Positions 6,597 to 14,498 of a stretch of DNA of 14,977 nt are shown here, piece by piece. The notes under the pieces are model-generated. The model did no database searches. It was not told the origin of the DNA and worked only from the letters and a program-made list of their open reading frames with translations. Position numbers and translations under genes: made by a program. Source of the stretch: DAOVRL01 sp023128595 (GTDB lineage Bacteria > Planctomycetota > Phycisphaerae > Sedimentisphaerales > Anaerobacaceae); the NCBI GenBank assembly GCA_030628155.1, contig DAOVRL010000111.1:1-14977 (forward strand), given 5' to 3'. Numbering within the stretch: position 1 is the stretch's first letter; the number at the start of each line of letters is the position of its first letter.

Positions 6597-7559
6597 TCAT
6601 TGACTTTTCCACACCTGATCGATGAACTTCTTGACGGTGTCCACCGCTCTTGGATGACGCATACGAATTATATCGACCCCGGCCTGCAGCAGGCAGGTGG
6701 CGGTCGCAGTCTCCCAGATCGGCCCTCGATTTTCAACCGCGCCCCAGCCCGGCGCATCGGCCAACTTGGCCTCTTTGGCCCGCCAGGATTCGTATCCCAC
6801 ATCACAGATGACCGGCATCGCCATCATCTTGTCACCGGAAAGGGCCGCCAGTCGCTGACGCTCCTGGATCGAATACGCATATTCGATTCCATAGCCGAGG
6901 GCCCCGGTGGCCTGGAACGTTACTATTCGCTCCAGGGGGAAACCCATATCGGAAGCCAAAATGTTGATCTGCTTGGCGATATTGATATCCAAAGGGGCTT
7001 CGCTGATAATAAAATGACCATCGGCCAGGGCAATAGCGGTCAGGGACTTGTAATTGTCCTCTTTGATAGTGCCTATGAGGCAGTTTTCACCTTTTGCCGC
7101 ACCGCTGACTTTGGGCATAACCTCGTTGTCCTTGTCGTCGTTTCCGCAGCCCCACAGCACAAGCGGCACCCCCACGGCCTTTAGCACCTCTTCGGTGACT
7201 TTAACGGCGTGGTCGGCGCCTTTCTCGCCCTTGTCGGGGTGAATCCCCTCAAATTTCACACAGATTAGATCGGCGCCGAACTCTTCAACGCATTTCTTCG
7301 CCCAGTCGCCGGGGCTATCGAGCACGTCCTTGTAAGGCTCAACCAAGGCATCGGGCCAATCTTCAGGCTTGCTGTCCAGAACATCCATAGCGATTACCGG
7401 TTTCTCGCCGACATCCTCCGCGGAGCCTCCATAGACGACATTCTTCGCTCCGCCCACCGTTACCGTTACGCTTCGAGTGCCGCCGTCCTCTTTGGTTGCC
7501 CCGAGCGTTATCCGGTTCACTGAGCCTGCAAAGCTGTCTGTGACTTCAGGAACTGGCAT
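6597..7559 (-). CDS. acsD: Corrinoid iron-sulfur protein, small subunit
   Basis: AcsD (CdhD/delta family) pairs with AcsC to form the CoFeSP that carries the methyl group on cobamide from AcsE to acetyl-CoA synthase. The 320-residue length is typical. Segments such as Pro-Val-Ile-Ala-Met-Asp-Val, Cys-Val-Lys-Phe-Glu-Gly-x-His-Pro and Ile-Val-Thr-Phe-Gln-Ala-Thr-Gly-Ala-Leu-Gly-Tyr-Gly fit the TIM-barrel small subunit. GGAGGATTTAAT directly precedes the ATG, a strong ribosome site. It starts 20 bases after cooC. acsC lies more than 3 kb away with acsV and cooC in between, whereas some acetogen clusters have acsC and acsD adjacent. Confidence 0.95.
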   Translation of the reverse strand: MPVPEVTDSFAGSVNRITLGATKEDGGTRSVTVTVGGAKNVVYGGSAEDVGEKPVIAMDVLDSKPEDWPDALVEPYKDVLDSPGDWAKKCVEEFGADLICVKFEGIHPDKGEKGADHAVKVTEEVLKAVGVPLVLWGCGNDDKDNEVMPKVSGAAKGENCLIGTIKEDNYKSLTAIALADGHFIISEAPLDINIAKQINILASDMGFPLERIVTFQATGALGYGIEYAYSIQERQRLAALSGDKMMAMPVICDVGYESWRAKEAKLADAPGWGAVENRGPIWETATATCLLQAGVDIIRMRHPRAVDTVKKFIDQVWKSQ

Positions 7560-7579
7560 ATTAAATCCTCCAAAAACTG

Positions 7580-8329
7580 TTATTCACAACTTCCTATTCT
7601 CACGATCATTTTGCACACTGCCAAATATGCCGGACTTGTCTCGTCGATCTCGAAGATGCTTTTGCCCTTCACCGAAGCCTCGAACACAGATTCGTCCGGC
7701 GGTATGCACCCGAAGGTCTCTATTCCATCCAGTTTTGAGCCGAAGTCAGGCGCACTGTCGCTTCTGTTCCATACAACGCCTATTTCTTTTACGGATATTG
7801 GCAACTGATTGGCAAGCTCGGCGATCCTTTTGGTCGTGACGACGCCGACGGAGGTTGGCTCTGCCACGATAAAAAGCACATCAACGTTGTTCGTAGTTCG
7901 CCGCGACAGGTGCTCCATGCCCGCCTCATTGTCTATGATTACATATTGATACTGCGAACTGAGCTGGTCCATAAACACCCGGAGCATATTATTCGCCGCG
8001 CAGTAGCAACCGGGCCCTTCCGGCCTGCCCATAGTCAGCAGGTCGAATCCCTTGGCCTCGGTGATTGCCTGCTGGATGCCATATTCAAAGGTCCGCAGGC
8101 GATCCGCGCCTGGATTTGTGGGCCGCTTCGTGCTGGCCTGCTCGCGGATCTCGGCGATCGTGCCGCCCGGTTCGACCCCTAAAGTCAGGGCCAGGCAGGA
8201 ATTAGGGTCGGCATCTACCGCAAGTATAGCGCCGCTGCCGCCGCGCTCCAGCAGTGATCTGATAATCATACAGGCCAAAGTCGTCTTGCCCGACCCACCT
8301 TTTCCACTTATTGCGATAGTCGTTGCCAT
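7580..8329 (-). CDS. cooC: CooC/AcsF-type nickel-insertion ATPase
   Basis: This is a 249-residue MinD-like P-loop ATPase of the CooC/AcsF family, which helps load nickel into CO dehydrogenase or acetyl-CoA synthase. The deviant Walker A is Gly9-Lys-Gly-Gly-Ser-Gly-Lys15-Thr-Thr with a signature lysine. Asp39-Ala-Asp41-Pro-Asn follows, Cys108-Tyr-Cys110 is the CxC nickel/zinc site of the family, and Ile-Asp133-Asn-Glu-Ala-Gly-Met-Glu-His is switch II. All key residues are present. From sequence alone I cannot say whether it serves CODH (CooC) or ACS (AcsF). The start is 21 bases from the edge of the repeat-bounded insertion, and its ribosome site (GGAC, 10 bases upstream) is weak, so transcription may have been altered by that insertion. 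Confidence 0.9.
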   Translation of the reverse strand: MATTIAISGKGGSGKTTLACMIIRSLLERGGSGAILAVDADPNSCLALTLGVEPGGTIAEIREQASTKRPTNPGADRLRTFEYGIQQAITEAKGFDLLTMGRPEGPGCYCAANNMLRVFMDQLSSQYQYVIIDNEAGMEHLSRRTTNNVDVLFIVAEPTSVGVVTTKRIAELANQLPISVKEIGVVWNRSDSAPDFGSKLDGIETFGCIPPDESVFEASVKGKSIFEIDETSPAYLAVCKMIVRIGSCE

Positions 8330-8350
8330 GTCGTTTCGTCCGTATCTGAG

Positions 8351-8398
8351 TGAACTAAAGTGCCTAAGGTGAGCTAAAGTGCCTAAAGTGAGCTAAAA
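8351..8398. repeat. Left arm, 19-base repeat units
   Basis: Two 19-base units (8351-8369 and 8370-8388; the second is TGAGCTAAAGTGCCTAAAG) and a partial third (8389-8398) lie downstream of the four-helix-bundle gene and 21 bases upstream of cooC. Each unit is a 10-base plus a 9-base word. Confidence 0.9.
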
Positions 8399-8432
8399 TT
8401 GTAAGTGATAATAGCATATGTCCTGTCCTAAC

Positions 8433-8795
8433 TCACTTGCTTCCGGCGGAGGTGAAAATGCCGAGCAATTCGCCACACTCCTCGCAGTCCGATTTCACTT
8501 CCGCCCAGGATAGCCATTTGGCGTCCACGATAACTTCCAGCCAGTACTGCGTCTCACTGGCTTGACTTTCACAGATCTTGATTCTGTTTTTGAAATCCGC
8601 CTTACTCCTGGACCGATTGGCCTCTCGATAATTTGCACCGACAGACGTTCCAGCTTTTGTGATCTGATTCCTTACGACCCTTCCTTCCGGCGTGTCGGGC
8701 AGCGCCATCGATAGACGAATTATGCGTACGGCAAACTTCCGTGTTCGTTTCTCTAGTTCTCTTGCAAACTCCTTGTTACTCAGAACTTTAGTCAC
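8433..8795 (-). CDS. Four-helix-bundle (23S IVS / Avd-like) protein
   Basis: The product is 120 residues from a GTG at 8793-8795. It matches the family of small helical proteins encoded by 23S rRNA intervening sequences (TIGR02436), whose fold is shared by the accessory proteins (Avd) of diversity-generating retroelements. The marks are Phe-Ala-Val-Arg-Ile-Ile-Arg-Leu in helix 1, Gln-Ile-x-Lys-Ala-Gly-Thr-Ser-Val-Gly-Ala-Asn-Tyr-Arg-Glu-Ala-Asn-Arg in helix 2, Phe-Lys-x-Arg-Ile-Lys-Ile-Cys-Glu plus Glu-Thr-Gln-Tyr-Trp-Leu-Glu in helix 3, and a last helix near 92-115. The start codon lies within the upstream repeat arm and has no normal ribosome site, so translation probably depends on coupling to acsV. 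No function in acetyl-CoA synthesis is expected. The biochemical role of the family is not settled. Confidence 0.88.
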   Translation of the reverse strand: MTKVLSNKEFARELEKRTRKFAVRIIRLSMALPDTPEGRVVRNQITKAGTSVGANYREANRSRSKADFKNRIKICESQASETQYWLEVIVDAKWLSWAEVKSDCEECGELLGIFTSAGSK

Positions 8796-8824
8796 TTTAG
8801 CTCACTTTAGACACTTTAGCTCAC
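8785..8824. repeat. Right arm of the cassette repeat
   Basis: On the minus strand it reads as alternating GTGAGCTAAA, GTGTCTAAA, GTGAGCTAAA and GTGACTAAA units, inverted relative to the left arm at 8351-8398. Its outer end contains the acsV stop codon (TGA, 8821-8823) and its inner end the GTG start of the four-helix-bundle gene (8793-8795). Confidence 0.9.
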
Positions 8825-10779
8825 TTCTTCGTCGCAGGTGCTACCGAAGGAAATAACGATAGATCAGTGTGCGGCAGGAAACTTGCCCTGACAAATTCGT
8901 CCATATACTTTGTATGGCTCATCAAATCGAAATATGTCATGCTCTTGGCGATTTCTTCGGCTGTGCTCAAGGCTTTCTGACTCAGCAGGACTGTCTTTGC
9001 CCCTGCAATTGACGTATTTCCCACGAAGTGTATCTTCTCCGGCGGCACATTCGGCAGCATTCCGATAGTCACGGCCTGCTGAACGTTCAGGAAGTTGCCA
9101 AATCCTCCGGCCAAGTAAATTGCATCAATATCCTCCAGCCTTGTTTGCGTCGATTCCATAAGCACCCGAATTGCCGCATAGACCCCGGCCTTGGAACGAA
9201 CCAGATTGTCGATATCCGCCTGCGTGATCACTATCTCCTGGTGATTGTTGTCCGCCGGGACCAATTGGAACTGCCTTCCCTCGTCACCCTCTGTTATCCC
9301 TGATTGCCCGTCAGCTCCGAAGCGGCCGGTTCGATCTATAATCCCGTTTGCAAATAATTCCGCAAGTGTGTCCAAAAGTCCCGATCCGCAGATGCCCACC
9401 GGATGCATATCTCCGATTGTCCTGTACTCTACAGAGCCGTCTTCAAGAATAGTCAGCTTCTCAATTGCCCCGGCCCCTGCCCGCATACCGTGCTTGACCC
9501 CGCTGCCCTCAAAGGCAGGCCCCGCTGAGCTCGAAGCGCAAACCAGCCAATCCTTATTGCCCAAAACCACCTCGCCGTTCGTCCCGATGTCGGCAAAAAG
9601 TGAGATGCCTTTTTTGGTGAAGATTCGAGTCGTCAGCGCGCCGGCCACTATGTCGCTGCCTACATAGGCGGCCACACTGGGCAGGCAGTAGAGCAAACCT
9701 CGCTTATTGATCTGAATGCCGGCTTCCGCCGCCCGAATTGGCGGCACAAAGCTCGCCGAGGCGATATATGGTTCTCTGCGAATTCGAGTCGAATCAAGGT
9801 TCAGCAGAAAATGCACCATCGCCGTGTTGCCGGCGCATATCACCGTCGTAATATCCTGCAAATCGATCTTTTGCCTGGATGCCAGTGTTACTATCAGGCT
9901 GTTCACGTCGTTTACGATGCGATTCTGCATCTCGTCGAACGCATTGTTCTCTTCGGCGTAGATGATTCGCCGGATATAGTCGTCGCCGAAGTTTATCTGG
10001 CTGTTATACGTAGCCTCCGTATCCAAGGTAGCGGCGTTTGCGAGGTTGACTAAATGGGCCACCAGGGTCGTCGTGCCCAGATCAACCGCCACTGCATAGT
10101 TCTTCGCGCTGTGGTTGCCTTCTTCGACCTCGATGACTTCCGTGGTTTCACCGCGCCGGCCGACGGTCACAGTAACCTTATACTCTGAATTCTGAAGCAC
10201 CTTCGGAAGTTTTTGAAGGATTCGAAAACCCGTTTGCATAATCGGGGCGTCGATTTGACCCCGGATGGCCAGATATAAACGCTCGTGGTCGGCCGTGTAG
10301 TTGTGTACGGTCGGCGGCGACATCTCAACGTAAATCTTCCGGACAAGAGGGTCGAATTCGAATAATCCTGCCCGCACCTCGCCCGGAAGCTCGCTGAATC
10401 GGTGGGCGTCGCTGTCCATCAGGATTTGACTCGTTTCCAAAGTATGAGACTTTGGTACGGTGATAGTCATATCCGAAAGGACTTTGGTCTGACAGGCGAG
10501 AACAACATTTTCCCGTATCTCATCCTGGGTGAGCAGGGCGGTGGGTCTGCTTTGAAACTGACCTCTGTCAATTATCACCTTGCACTTGCCGCAGTAACCG
10601 TCGCCGCCGCAGATGCTGGTTAGATAAATGCCTGCTTTGTGGGCGGCCTCAAGAAGCACCGTGCCAACCGGAACTTCCATCTTAAGACCGCTCGGCTCAA
10701 AGCGGACCAGACATTTCTTCTCGCGTCCATCCTGCGTTTTCTTTGCCAAATCGGATTCCTTCTTCGTTTCTTCTGCCAT
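8821..10779 (-). CDS. acsV: Corrinoid protein reductive activator (RACo type)
   Basis: AcsV/RACo uses ATP to return inactive Co(II) of the corrinoid iron-sulfur protein to Co(I). From the ATG at 10777-10779 it has 652 residues. A TTG at 10800 would add 7, and neither start has a good ribosome site. The N-terminus is a 2Fe-2S ferredoxin-like domain with Cys57-x5-Cys63-x2-Cys66 and Cys96. A linker leads to an ASKHA-type ATPase region: Asp-Leu-Gly-Thr-Thr-Thr-Leu (phosphate 1), Asp-Ile-Gly-Thr-Asn-Gly-Glu, and Gly-Gly-Phe-Gly-Asn near the C-terminus. It follows acsC by about 56 bases. Its stop codon lies in the repeat arm of the inserted cassette, so its last residues (Ala-Thr-Lys-Lys) may have been reshaped by that insertion. 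RACo homologues also serve methylamine methyltransferases, but the neighbours favour AcsV. Confidence 0.93.
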   Translation of the reverse strand: MAEETKKESDLAKKTQDGREKKCLVRFEPSGLKMEVPVGTVLLEAAHKAGIYLTSICGGDGYCGKCKVIIDRGQFQSRPTALLTQDEIRENVVLACQTKVLSDMTITVPKSHTLETSQILMDSDAHRFSELPGEVRAGLFEFDPLVRKIYVEMSPPTVHNYTADHERLYLAIRGQIDAPIMQTGFRILQKLPKVLQNSEYKVTVTVGRRGETTEVIEVEEGNHSAKNYAVAVDLGTTTLVAHLVNLANAATLDTEATYNSQINFGDDYIRRIIYAEENNAFDEMQNRIVNDVNSLIVTLASRQKIDLQDITTVICAGNTAMVHFLLNLDSTRIRREPYIASASFVPPIRAAEAGIQINKRGLLYCLPSVAAYVGSDIVAGALTTRIFTKKGISLFADIGTNGEVVLGNKDWLVCASSSAGPAFEGSGVKHGMRAGAGAIEKLTILEDGSVEYRTIGDMHPVGICGSGLLDTLAELFANGIIDRTGRFGADGQSGITEGDEGRQFQLVPADNNHQEIVITQADIDNLVRSKAGVYAAIRVLMESTQTRLEDIDAIYLAGGFGNFLNVQQAVTIGMLPNVPPEKIHFVGNTSIAGAKTVLLSQKALSTAEEIAKSMTYFDLMSHTKYMDEFVRASFLPHTDLSLFPSVAPATKK

Positions 10780-10835
10780 CCCGCATTTCGTGAATTGCAA
10801 TCTAATTCACGATTCGGTGCTCACTGTCCTCGCGT

Positions 10836-12173
10836 TTAGTTCCAGATTTCCTGCAGATACTTTGGCAGCATCGAACACTCTCTCGGCCCGACCATAACCT
10901 CCCAGTTGGTGGCTTCCTCGAGTTTACCGCTCATCACCGCCACGTAACCGGGAATGATTAGCTTACGGTGTTTGACCAGCTTTTCCACATCGTGCTTGGT
11001 CATCGCGTCGGCCACCGTTTTTTCGTTGAGTTTGTCTCCGGAATAAGCCGTCAACACGCTTGTTCCCTCGGTATCCACAACCAGGATATAGCTTGGCACC
11101 CTGCTGGCCTCGACGTCTGATTCAACGGTGTAATATGTCAGTGAGAAGTTCGTTGTGAACATCACCGGTGAATTTTCGTCGGGCTCACCTATCTTATACA
11201 CTTTCGGCTCGACCTGGACGGGCTTCTGGGGATCGGTGTAGATATTCATCACCGCCGTCAGCATGGGCAAAAGCGCCCACGGCTCAACTGTATCAACAAC
11301 GACTATGCCTGAGTACTTGCAAATCAGGCTTATCGCAGCGGCTACCTGCGTGTCACCGTCGCCATCGGTCACAAAGGATATAGTCGGGTAACCCAGAGGC
11401 CGGAAAACCTTCTTGAGTGACAATACACGCACCCTTGAGAAGTTATACAAATGGTCCCTCTGGCTCAGACCTTCCAGACTTAGTACGATGTCTTCAATGC
11501 CTTGACCTTTAATCTTTTCGCTAAGATCGGCAAGGGCCTCGATTGATTCGGCCTTTGCCACGAGCGGACAGCCGTTTTCCCTGGCTATCTTGGCCATTGC
11601 TTCGGCCGTATCGGGCATTGCCGCAGCAAGCAGCGGGACGCGGTCTTTCACCTGCCCGGCCGCTGCCGCCATCGCGTCAGGCGAATCCGTCACCAAAATC
11701 AGTGCAAGCTCGCTTCCGTCCTTTGCAGCCGCGCAGGCCGAGGCAAACGGTTCCGATGAGCCGCTGTCGTTGACAACCGCCAAAGCTTTGACCCCGATCT
11801 TTGTTCCGATCCGTTCAAATTGCAGTGCGTTTGCCGACTCTATGCGCTTGGTCAGCTCATCGCCGGTGAGTTTATCCGAAACCGTCGCTGCAAGGACCGT
11901 GGGGCTGTAAAATTTCTCTTCGTGCCGGAACACCACCGTCTCCTGCCCGACCTGCACCTGATTATCTCCGCTGCCGAACACGATCTTCCTCATTGGCGGG
12001 GCCGCGGCTGCCGCGAGTTTCTCCTTGGCTTCGTCCGAAACATCCGGGCAATCCTCTAACTTGGCGCGTTTTTGAGCGAGCGCCATAGCAAAGGCCAGGC
12101 AAGTAGGCATACCGCACTTCTTGCAGTTGGTTTTAGGCAAAAGCTTGAATATTTCTAATCCTGTCAGTGCCAT
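10836..12173 (-). CDS. acsC: Corrinoid iron-sulfur protein, large subunit
   Basis: AcsC (gamma) carries the 4Fe-4S cluster that, with the cobamide bound at the AcsC/AcsD interface, makes up CoFeSP, the methyl carrier between AcsE and acetyl-CoA synthase. The 445-residue length is standard. Cys17-x2-Cys20-x4-Cys25-x16-Cys42 at the N-terminus is the cluster motif. Next comes a TIM-barrel body with the Leu-Ser-Leu-Glu-Gly-Leu segment, and then a C-terminal cobalamin-binding domain. GAGGAAAGGA stands 5 bases before the ATG. It lies 52 bases downstream of acsB and immediately before its reactivator acsV, an arrangement that keeps the protein and its repair enzyme in one message. Confidence 0.96.
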   Translation of the reverse strand: MALTGLEIFKLLPKTNCKKCGMPTCLAFAMALAQKRAKLEDCPDVSDEAKEKLAAAAAPPMRKIVFGSGDNQVQVGQETVVFRHEEKFYSPTVLAATVSDKLTGDELTKRIESANALQFERIGTKIGVKALAVVNDSGSSEPFASACAAAKDGSELALILVTDSPDAMAAAAGQVKDRVPLLAAAMPDTAEAMAKIARENGCPLVAKAESIEALADLSEKIKGQGIEDIVLSLEGLSQRDHLYNFSRVRVLSLKKVFRPLGYPTISFVTDGDGDTQVAAAISLICKYSGIVVVDTVEPWALLPMLTAVMNIYTDPQKPVQVEPKVYKIGEPDENSPVMFTTNFSLTYYTVESDVEASRVPSYILVVDTEGTSVLTAYSGDKLNEKTVADAMTKHDVEKLVKHRKLIIPGYVAVMSGKLEEATNWEVMVGPRECSMLPKYLQEIWN

Positions 12174-12225
12174 AATATCCTTTCCTCTTATCTACTATAT
12201 ATCAGAAATTCGCAGCCCAAAATCA

Positions 12226-14412
12226 TCAGAACATCGGATCCAGCGCAGTTACCGGATGGTTGGCTTTGGTGATGAATTCCAAAACCTCTTCTTCGGTCGT
12301 GGCGGTGGTCTCGTCGGCTATCTTGGCGAGGAACTCCTCTGGCGCCAGCTCAAGCTCCTTTGCTCTTTTAGCGAAAGCATCCTTAATCTCTTCTTTGAGC
12401 ATTGTCGGCATCCACACGATCCTCTTAATCCCACCTTCGGCTGCTATGAACTTTCGTGAGAAGATGTAATGCTTCGAATGCCCGATGAATCCGGGTGTCT
12501 GGTTTCCGCCGCCGACCGTCCCGGCCAGAGTCGAAAACTTCATTCCGACCGGAGTCATTTCGGGGTACTCTCTGTTTACAATCATTATTCCACCTGTACT
12601 GGGCAAGACCGCGGCAATACATTCGAAGCATCCGCAAGAGGTCATCGGGTCCGTTATCATACTGTACTGGCTCATTCGCTCAACGTTACCGCCGCTGGTT
12701 TTGAGTACAAATGCGTTTACTTTGTCCCACTGTCCGATGGTTGGCTCGATGCACTTACCTTTTGATATTGGCTGATTTGGCCCACTTGGAACTATCTCGT
12801 ATGCGGCCCGGCAGTCGAGCCAGCTATAAGCACCGCACAGACCCGGCCTCTCTGGTGAAACCACACACACATGGTTCGGAGCAAAACTCTGGCATAGCGT
12901 GCACGAATAAAATGTCTCTACATCTTCATCGGTCATCCCCGCAATGCGTTTATCACGCTCGGCGAATACCTTGCGGGCCGTCCCACGAAGCTCTACAACC
13001 TTCTGCTCGTCAGTTATAATCTTTACCTGTACCTTATCCAAAATGTTAGAATACTGGTCGTGATACAGCCCATGGAGCAGCTTGCCTATATGTTCAAGTC
13101 TGAAACCTGCCTTAAAAGCGTCCTTGCTGATTCGTACCCAGCTTATGTCTCGCTGGCCCATATGCCATAGTCCCTGTGCCTCGTTCATAAAGGTGTGAAT
13201 CTGCCGCTCCAGCACGGGCTCAAAATCGGTCTGCATTTTCCGACCGGCGACTTCGACGACAACACCCAGCGGCAGCTTTCCTCCGGTCTGGAGTGAATCG
13301 ACATCGGGCCCCTCGACCTCTACCTTGCCGTCTTCAACCTCATTCATATCCCGCATTCGCAGCCATTCAAACGCCGGTGTCCTTTGTCCCCCAAACTCGC
13401 AGCGCATTTCTTCCTTGCGGATACGTTCACCTTCAAATGCTGGACTTACTGTGACGGGAATGGCTATTTCGGTGACCTTAATTTTAAGGCCGCGAACCTC
13501 GATGGCTTTTTCCACAATTTCGCTATGCGGAATATTGGAGACGACGTGCTCATAAGTGCAGACGCCGGTCGGGAGAACCTCCGGAATATCGGAATCGGCG
13601 ATAGTCGGGAAACCGTAATTGATTACACCCGCCGCCGTGGCGTACCACTCATTGGTTACCTTACCTAAAGCCACCACAAAGGCAAAGATTCTGTTCTTGT
13701 TGTAGAGCAGGTGGCGTCGGTAATCGCCCGGCTTCACCCCGCCGAAAGTAAGCGCCACCCGACTGGCAAAACCAGCGGCATATATCGCGGCACTAATCTC
13801 CCTACCAAAGGGGACAAGTCGAGTATCCCAACCCAAATCCACACCCCCTTCCACTAATTGTTCTGCAAAAGTGGTGCCGTTATGATGGCCGGCCATAAAG
13901 ACATACAGACTCCTTTCCTGACATTTTCTTGCAATCTTAACTGCCGTTTCCACGTCCGGCGCTGCGCCCACAATAGCAGCAAATCCAGGCGCTGTCCCGT
14001 CAACAAACTGGATGCCGCGCTCACGCAGGATTATATCGTCTGCCGCACCAAGCCAGATGCCGTCCACCGGATTAGGCCCGATTAAGTACTTGCAGGCCTC
14101 AATAATCTCCTCGGCGAAAAGAGTCGCCATACCGGCATCAAGGGCCGGACCAAGATAAGGCAGCCACAACTCATCGTCAACCAGAGCAGGTAGCAAGTCC
14201 TTAACCTCTTTCATAACTTCTTCGAAGTCGGCCAATTTTTCTACAGTCCGGCCTGTCATCGAATAAATCACCGGCATATAGTAGCCGGTATTTGGGAACT
14301 CCACTTTGCAATGTTTGCCTTTTTCCTCGATAGCTCGTGACAATATTTCCTCTGCCTGTTTAGCTATTTTATGAGCACCTTTTATCCCTGCTGTCATAAT
14401 TATTCTTGACAT
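12226..14412 (-). CDS. acsB: Acetyl-CoA synthase, A-cluster subunit
   Basis: AcsB (CODH/ACS alpha) condenses CO, the CoFeSP methyl group and CoA into acetyl-CoA at the nickel-iron-sulfur A-cluster. The chain is 728 residues, against 729 recalled for Moorella. Cys504, Cys507, Cys516 and Cys526 match the 4Fe-4S ligands 506/509/518/528 of Moorella. Cys593-Gly-Cys595 matches its distal-nickel motif 595-597, with a constant offset of two. Phe510 in Gln-Ser-Phe-Ala-Pro-Asn fits the A-cluster phenylalanine. The N-terminal CODH-contact domain (about 1-310) is present, so this is the bacterial full-length form and not the shorter archaeal CdhC. GGAG lies 8 bases before the ATG. It directly follows the CODH gene, separated by a hairpin. 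Confidence 0.98.
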   Translation of the reverse strand: MSRIIMTAGIKGAHKIAKQAEEILSRAIEEKGKHCKVEFPNTGYYMPVIYSMTGRTVEKLADFEEVMKEVKDLLPALVDDELWLPYLGPALDAGMATLFAEEIIEACKYLIGPNPVDGIWLGAADDIILRERGIQFVDGTAPGFAAIVGAAPDVETAVKIARKCQERSLYVFMAGHHNGTTFAEQLVEGGVDLGWDTRLVPFGREISAAIYAAGFASRVALTFGGVKPGDYRRHLLYNKNRIFAFVVALGKVTNEWYATAAGVINYGFPTIADSDIPEVLPTGVCTYEHVVSNIPHSEIVEKAIEVRGLKIKVTEIAIPVTVSPAFEGERIRKEEMRCEFGGQRTPAFEWLRMRDMNEVEDGKVEVEGPDVDSLQTGGKLPLGVVVEVAGRKMQTDFEPVLERQIHTFMNEAQGLWHMGQRDISWVRISKDAFKAGFRLEHIGKLLHGLYHDQYSNILDKVQVKIITDEQKVVELRGTARKVFAERDKRIAGMTDEDVETFYSCTLCQSFAPNHVCVVSPERPGLCGAYSWLDCRAAYEIVPSGPNQPISKGKCIEPTIGQWDKVNAFVLKTSGGNVERMSQYSMITDPMTSCGCFECIAAVLPSTGGIMIVNREYPEMTPVGMKFSTLAGTVGGGNQTPGFIGHSKHYIFSRKFIAAEGGIKRIVWMPTMLKEEIKDAFAKRAKELELAPEEFLAKIADETTATTEEEVLEFITKANHPVTALDPMF

Positions 14413-14429
14413 ACACTAATCTCCTTTTC

Positions 14430-14478
14430 TTAAGTTTTGAGTTTTGAATCTTCGGTTTTTAGTTAACTCAAAACTTAA
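14430..14478. repeat. Perfect 14-bp inverted repeat between acsA and acsB
   Basis: TTAAGTTTTGAGTT (14430-14443) pairs perfectly with AACTCAAAACTTAA (14465-14478) around a 21-base loop. It occupies most of the 86-base acsA-acsB gap and ends close to the acsB ribosome site (GGAG, about 14421-14424). Being A/T-rich and without a following U-run, it is a weak terminator candidate. It could act as an RNA stabiliser or processing site, or be another dispersed repeat. Confidence 0.7.
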
Positions 14479-14498
14479 CACTAAAGACTTAAAACCAT

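Larger units (their letters stand above)
8351..8824. mobile_element. Inverted-repeat cassette carrying a four-helix-bundle gene
   Basis: Two arms face each other across one small gene. Positions 8369-8397 and the reverse complement of 8796-8824 agree at 28 of 29 bases. Each arm alternates a 10-base (GTGAGCTAAA) and a 9-base (GTGNCTAAA) unit. The cassette lies exactly between acsV and cooC, genes otherwise in one close-packed series. On the minus strand the repeat has stop codons in all three frames and many GTG triplets. Such a sequence would close an upstream frame and reopen at the next GTG. No transposase is encoded and I see no target duplication. Mobility is inferred from the layout. Confidence 0.6.

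Noticed and set aside
8351..8824. Diversity-generating retroelement, suggested by the Avd-like fold
   Set aside because: No reverse transcriptase, template/variable repeat pair or target gene is visible. The similarity is to the wider four-helix-bundle family only.
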